Of a stretch of 64,000 nt of DNA, positions 62,104-64,000 are shown one piece after another (within the stretch, counting starts at the first letter, position 1; every line of letters starts with the position of its first letter). The notes beneath the pieces were generated by a model. The model did no database searches and was not told the origin of the DNA. It worked only from the letters and a program-made list of their open reading frames with translations. The stretch spans positions 1 to 64,000 of the forward strand of contig JARIAQ010000023.1 of NCBI GenBank assembly GCA_029257775.1, written 5' to 3'. Source of the stretch: Blautia sp. Lineage in GTDB: Bacteria > Bacillota > Clostridia > Lachnospirales > Lachnospiraceae. A program made the translations under genes and the position numbers.

Positions 62104-62833
62104 TCTTTCTTTTTTCCTCCTGTTTTCTTTCTCCCAGCTCTAACGCCAGATTTCGACGACATTTTTCTTCTCTTTCTTTCATATCCTTTAATTCGTAACT
62201 CATACGTTGTAAAACAGAGCAAAGTCTATCATTTTCCTGCTGCAACTTATGAATATCCTCTAAAGTTGGGTCTGGAAGATGAATTTGATCCATATCACTT
62301 CTTGGAACTTTCTGATTGCCTTTTTTCACTACACGTCCAGGCACACCTACAACAGTACAATTTGGAGGAACTTCCTCCAACACCACACTTCCTGCACCAA
62401 TTTTAGAATTCTCTCCAATAGTAAAGGATCCTAAAATTTTGGCACCAGCACTTACCATAACATTATTTTTTAATGTTGGATGACGTTTTCCAGTTTCTTT
62501 TCCAGTACCACCTAAAGTAACCCCTTGATACAAAGTTACATTATCTCCAATTATCGTAGTTTCTCCTATAATTACCCCTGAACCATGATCAATAAATAAT
62601 CCTTTTCCGATTTTTGCTCCTGGATGAATTTCAATACCTGTCTTTCTAGCTGCACGCTGAGAAATCCACCGAGCCAAAAAGAAATGCCCTTTCTGATATA
62701 GCTTGTGTGCCCGTCTATATTGTATCATAACACGAAAACTCGGATACAGCAAAACTTCCAAAGGTGTCTTAATTGCAGGATCCCGTTCTCTGATAACTTG
62801 AAATTCTTCCTTAATATGACCGATAAATCCCAT
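62090..62833 (-). CDS. cysE: Serine O-acetyltransferase
   Basis: CysE acetylates serine for cysteine synthesis. The 247-residue product has an N-terminal helical domain (about 1-70) and a left-handed beta-helix of hexapeptide repeats (about 75-175, with HPGAKIGKGLFIDHGSGVIIGE and DNVTLYQGVTLGGTG), and a longer C-terminal helix (about 190-247) than the enzyme core needs. It is the first gene behind the T-box, an expected arrangement. Confidence 0.93.
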   Translation of the reverse strand: MGFIGHIKEEFQVIRERDPAIKTPLEVLLYPSFRVMIQYRRAHKLYQKGHFFLARWISQRAARKTGIEIHPGAKIGKGLFIDHGSGVIIGETTIIGDNVTLYQGVTLGGTGKETGKRHPTLKNNVMVSAGAKILGSFTIGENSKIGAGSVVLEEVPPNCTVVGVPGRVVKKGNQKVPRSDMDQIHLPDPTLEDIHKLQQENDRLCSVLQRMSYELKDMKEREEKCRRNLALELGERKQEEKRKNENI

Positions 62834-62868
62834 CTTTCAAACCCTTTCTATAAAATTTTTTGCGAATT

Positions 62869-63114
62869 AAAAACGCCTCTATGTCAAAATGACATAGAGG
62901 CGAAAAATCCGCGGTTCCACTCTATTTGAAGATAGTATCTTCCACTTATTTCCCATAACGCAGGACTGCGTATCTAGCTCAGATTTCCCCTCACCAAATC
63001 AGCTCCCGAATGCACTTTCCAAAGGTTCCTCTAAGACAGCTTTCAGCCAATGACCGTCTCTCTCTGAAAAAGAATTACTTTGTACTCTTTTCGCTCCACG
63101 CCTTTTCTATCTTC
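62869..63114 (-). promoter_or_regulatory. T-box riboswitch for cysteine
   Basis: On the minus strand the conserved T-box sequence TGGAACCGCGG (62909-62919) precedes a 13-base-pair terminator stem (62874-62902) and T tract. The 5' part has an AGTA-type stem I element, and the specifier codon is most likely TGC (63012-63014), in keeping with cysE and cysS downstream. Uncharged tRNA-Cys would permit transcription of cysE-cysS-mrnC-rlmB-sigH. Confidence 0.92.
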
Positions 63115-63118
63115 TCTT

Positions 63119-63147
63119 AGTTTATTCATAAATACAGGATTTGTCAA
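63119..63147 (-). promoter_or_regulatory. Promoter of the T-box operon
   Basis: On the minus strand -35 TTGACA (63142-63147) and -10 TAAACT (63119-63124), spacer 17 bases. Confidence 0.85.
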
Positions 63148-63157
63148 CAAAATTTTC

Positions 63158-64000
<843 letters not shown>

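Overview
The window is a chromosomal segment of a low-GC, spore-forming anaerobic Firmicute, most likely a gut Lachnospiraceae-type Clostridium. The evidence is AT-rich DNA, strong AGGAGG-type ribosome binding sites, frequent TTG and GTG starts, a Cys T-box leader, a SigH-type sigma factor, an oxygen-sensitive ribonucleotide reductase activase (NrdG), and an LPXTG-like anchored GH95 fucosidase of the type used on mucin or milk glycans. No phage, conjugative element, insertion sequence or CRISPR array was seen. The content is mainly core genome; the accessory flavour comes from the fucosidase, a MacB-type ABC exporter and a few orphan membrane proteins.

Layout. 0-11 kb (minus strand): ribosomal protein L25, a DUF4298 protein, a P-loop kinase, tRNA-Thr(CGT), a uracil permease, glucuronate isomerase, FabH, a DUF4203-like membrane protein, and an overlapping trio of DUF5662 protein, a GH13 relative without catalytic residues, and a ClC channel/exchanger. 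11-17.5 kb: a DUF1292 protein (plus strand), FabV, dUTPase, NrdG, PNPase, S15 and an NlpC/P60 hydrolase (minus strand). 17.5-27.4 kb: a Na/Pi cotransporter and the translation cluster, in transcription order rimP-nusA-ylxR-ylxQ-infB-rbfA-nrnA-truB-ribF. 27.5-33.6 kb: PAP2 phosphatase, the two subunits of a type II topoisomerase and a transglutaminase lipoprotein, read from a promoter carrying a LexA-like box. 33.6-36.7 kb: tRNA-Glu, a PHP phosphoesterase, an unlisted 56-codon membrane ORF, tRNA-Leu and LysA. 36.7-41.3 kb: pyruvate kinase, a rhomboid-like protein, CorA and a lactonase. 41.4-46.1 kb (plus strand): a polyamine ABC importer with permease PotC fused to binding protein PotD, then an RluD-type pseudouridine synthase. 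46.1-50.2 kb: a MacA/MacB-type exporter and a small membrane protein. 50.4-53.4 kb: UPF0303 protein, TrpS, LuxS, a MobA-like transferase, tRNA-Thr(GGT). 53.4-58.7 kb: the 1733-residue GH95 protein. 58.9-63.1 kb: a Cys T-box operon cysE-cysS-mrnC-rlmB-sigH. 63.2-64 kb: the 3' part of glutamate dehydrogenase.

The strongest second-look items are RNA structures and regulatory sites: a long 5' hairpin on pnp resembling an RNase III-type autoregulatory leader, a possible S15 leader, the Cys T-box that places sigH under cysteine control, and a LexA-like box inside the spacer of the topoisomerase operon promoter. Among proteins, the most notable are the GH13 pseudoenzyme, the PotC-PotD fusion, a rhomboid fold that has lost its active site but carries a zinc-ribbon-like tail, and the Asn/Arg/Gly-rich repeat insert in IF-2. 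I found no multi-gene system that I would call clearly new; most of the window is ordinary core genome.
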